Assembly: GCA_964019695.1 (NCBI GenBank)
Contig: CAXHUL010000525.1
Coordinates: 67,001 to 131,000 of the forward strand
Source of the DNA: Loripinus fragilis
Taxonomy: Eukaryota > Mollusca > Bivalvia > Lucinida > Lucinidae
DNA: 64,000 bases
Reading direction: 5' to 3'
The stretch's first letter is position 1. Every line of letters begins with the position of its first letter. The translations under genes were made by a program, and so were the position numbers. The notes below the pieces were generated by a model. It had not been told where the DNA came from and searched no databases. It worked only from the letters and a program-made list of their open reading frames with translations. Below, one piece after another: positions 62,601 to 64,000 of this stretch.

Positions 62601-64000
62601 TAAAAAGTTATGAGCATTAGAAGATCTTCCCATTAGGCCCCATTAGGCCACAGTAGCCGACCGGGCCTAAAACTTGCGCGGGTCACTTTCACGGACGGGC
62701 TCGAAACTGGTGCCAGAAGTTAGCCCCCGACCAGTGCTTCATTGTGAGGCATTGCGTAAAATTTTCCGTCCCCCGAGTGCCGAGCAATAGCCCCTGAAAG
62801 GGCTTTCGGCACAATTTTCACGCCCTTATTTGAGCCACTTGTAGCCGAAGGAATTTTGCGCAAATGACTGAGAGGTGCTCCTGGGCACTGCTCATCACTT
62901 TGCAATAGGTTCCGGGGCTTTTCGCGAAGGTCGCGTTTTCTCAAACTTTGAGGGCATTAGTGGGTGGGGTGTGAAAACCTCCGAATGCATGGTTCTCAGC
63001 TTCTGCTGTGGGCAGCAAGCCAATTTTTTTTCCAAAATGTTGACCTATAAAAGAGCTTACTCGGGTGTGAAAATTATCATTGTGCGCGCGCGCCCCGGAC
63101 CGCAATTATGATATTTCCTGTTTTCCCATAGGGCCCAAGGCAAATGGGGATAGCGGTTGTACGCGCTTTCTAAGGCTCTGATCGCTTTTAGATTTTGCAC
63201 GCAGATAGGGCCAACAGAGGCGCAGGTATTGCCATGCGCACCCGCCCGCAACAATGTTTCGATACCGAGTTATCGGGGTGTGGAAGTCCGCCGCCCCGAA
63301 GCTTTACGCGCTTCCGTCTCGCGAACTACTATTTTCATCATGCCCACACGGGCATCAGTTTGTAGTACGGGAGGCCGTCTACAAATGGTGAAAATTTCAA
63401 AGCCTTCCGTCGGGAAATTAAAAAGTTATGAGCATTAGAAGATCTTCCCATTAGGCCCCATTAGGCCACAGTAGCCGACCGGGCCTAAAACTTGCGCGGG
63501 TCACTTTCACGGACGGGCTCGAAACTGGTGCCAGAAGTTAGCCCCCGACCAGTGCTTCATTGTGAGGCATTGCGTAAAATTTTCCCTCCCCCGAGTGCCG
63601 AGCAATACCCCCTGAAAGGGCTTTCGGCACAATTTTCACGCCCTTATTTGAGCCACTTGTAGCCGAAGGAATTTTGCGCAAATGACTGAGAGGTGCTCCT
63701 GGGCACTGCTCATCACTTTGCAATAGGTTCCGGGGCTTTTCGCGAAGGTCGCGTTTTCTCAAACTTTGAGGGCATTAGTGGGTGGGGTGTGAAAACCTCC
63801 GAATGCATGGTTCTCAGCTCCTGCTGTGGGCAGCAAGCCAATTTTTTTCCAAAATGTTGACCTATAAAAGAGCTTACTCGGGTGTGAAAATTATCATTGT
63901 GCGCGCGCGCCCCGGACCGCAATTATGATATTTCCTGTTTTCCCATAGGGCCCAAGGCAAATGGGGATAGCGGTTGTACGCGCTTTCTAAGGCTCTGATC

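Larger units (their letters stand above)
37226..64000 (-). repeat. Right satellite array, inverted, about 32 copies
   Basis: This is the same 818-bp satellite as the left array but reverse-complemented. The inverted landmark (ending ATGAGCATTAG) ends at 37265, 38083, 38900, then every 818 bp to 47080. It continues at 47900, every 818 bp to 56898, then 57714, 58533, 59350, 60168, 60986, 61801, 62620 and 63438. That gives 32 full units, a 40-nt stub beside the telomeric tract and a 562-nt partial unit at the window edge. Indels lie near 38489 (-1), 47382 (+2), 57367 (-2), 58128 (+1), 58850 (-1), 61127 (net loss of about 3-4), 62213 (+1) and 63848 (-1). Its variants are not a mirror image of those left of the junction, so it is a distinct array and not a simple fold-back copy. 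Confidence 0.99.

Noticed and set aside
1..64000. CRISPR array
   Set aside because: The repeats are 818 bp and contiguous, with no unique spacers and no associated genes.

Overview
The window is eukaryotic, non-coding tandem-repeat DNA. Essentially all of it is one satellite family with an 818-bp monomer, arranged as two large arrays in opposite orientation. Between them lies a 61-66 bp tract of (CCCTAA)n, the C-rich strand of a TTAGGG-type telomere. I see no protein-coding gene, rRNA, tRNA, transposon or CRISPR array. The organism cannot be named from this sequence. TTAGGG telomeres occur in vertebrates, many invertebrates, many fungi and some protists. They argue against bacteria, most plants (TTTAGGG), most insects (TTAGG) and typical nematodes (TTAGGC).

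Layout: positions 1-37158 hold about 45 full monomers in one orientation, with partial monomers at both ends. Positions 37160-37225 hold the telomeric tract. Positions 37226-64000 hold about 32 full monomers in the reverse orientation, with a 40-nt stub at the telomeric side and a cut at the window edge. Monomers are nearly identical, usually differing by 0-5 substitutions, and nearly all are exactly 818 bp. Exceptions are rare 1-4 bp indels.

Shared rare variants show higher-order structure. An 11-monomer block of 8,998 bp is duplicated in tandem in the left array. Smaller 2-, 3- and 4-monomer duplications occur in both arrays. A segment of at least 2.6 kb with a dozen diagnostic variants occurs in both arrays in opposite orientation. 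Its mirror point (34249) is about 3 kb from the telomeric tract, so sequence has passed between arms, or between related chromosome ends.

Each monomer carries possible cis-elements: a TATAAAAG box with an initiator-like TCATTG about 33 bp downstream, followed at once by an alternating CG tract. It also carries three GGGTGTGRAA motifs, several short perfect hairpins, and a tandem 10-bp duplication (CCATTAGGCC x2) beside a 10-bp palindrome. About half of the variants I listed by eye are transitions at CpG, which suggests cytosine methylation. The best overall reading is a subtelomeric satellite at a junction of two chromosome ends in which only one end kept a telomere remnant. A fold-back rearrangement or an assembly join is also possible. 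Read support across 37100-37300 would decide.
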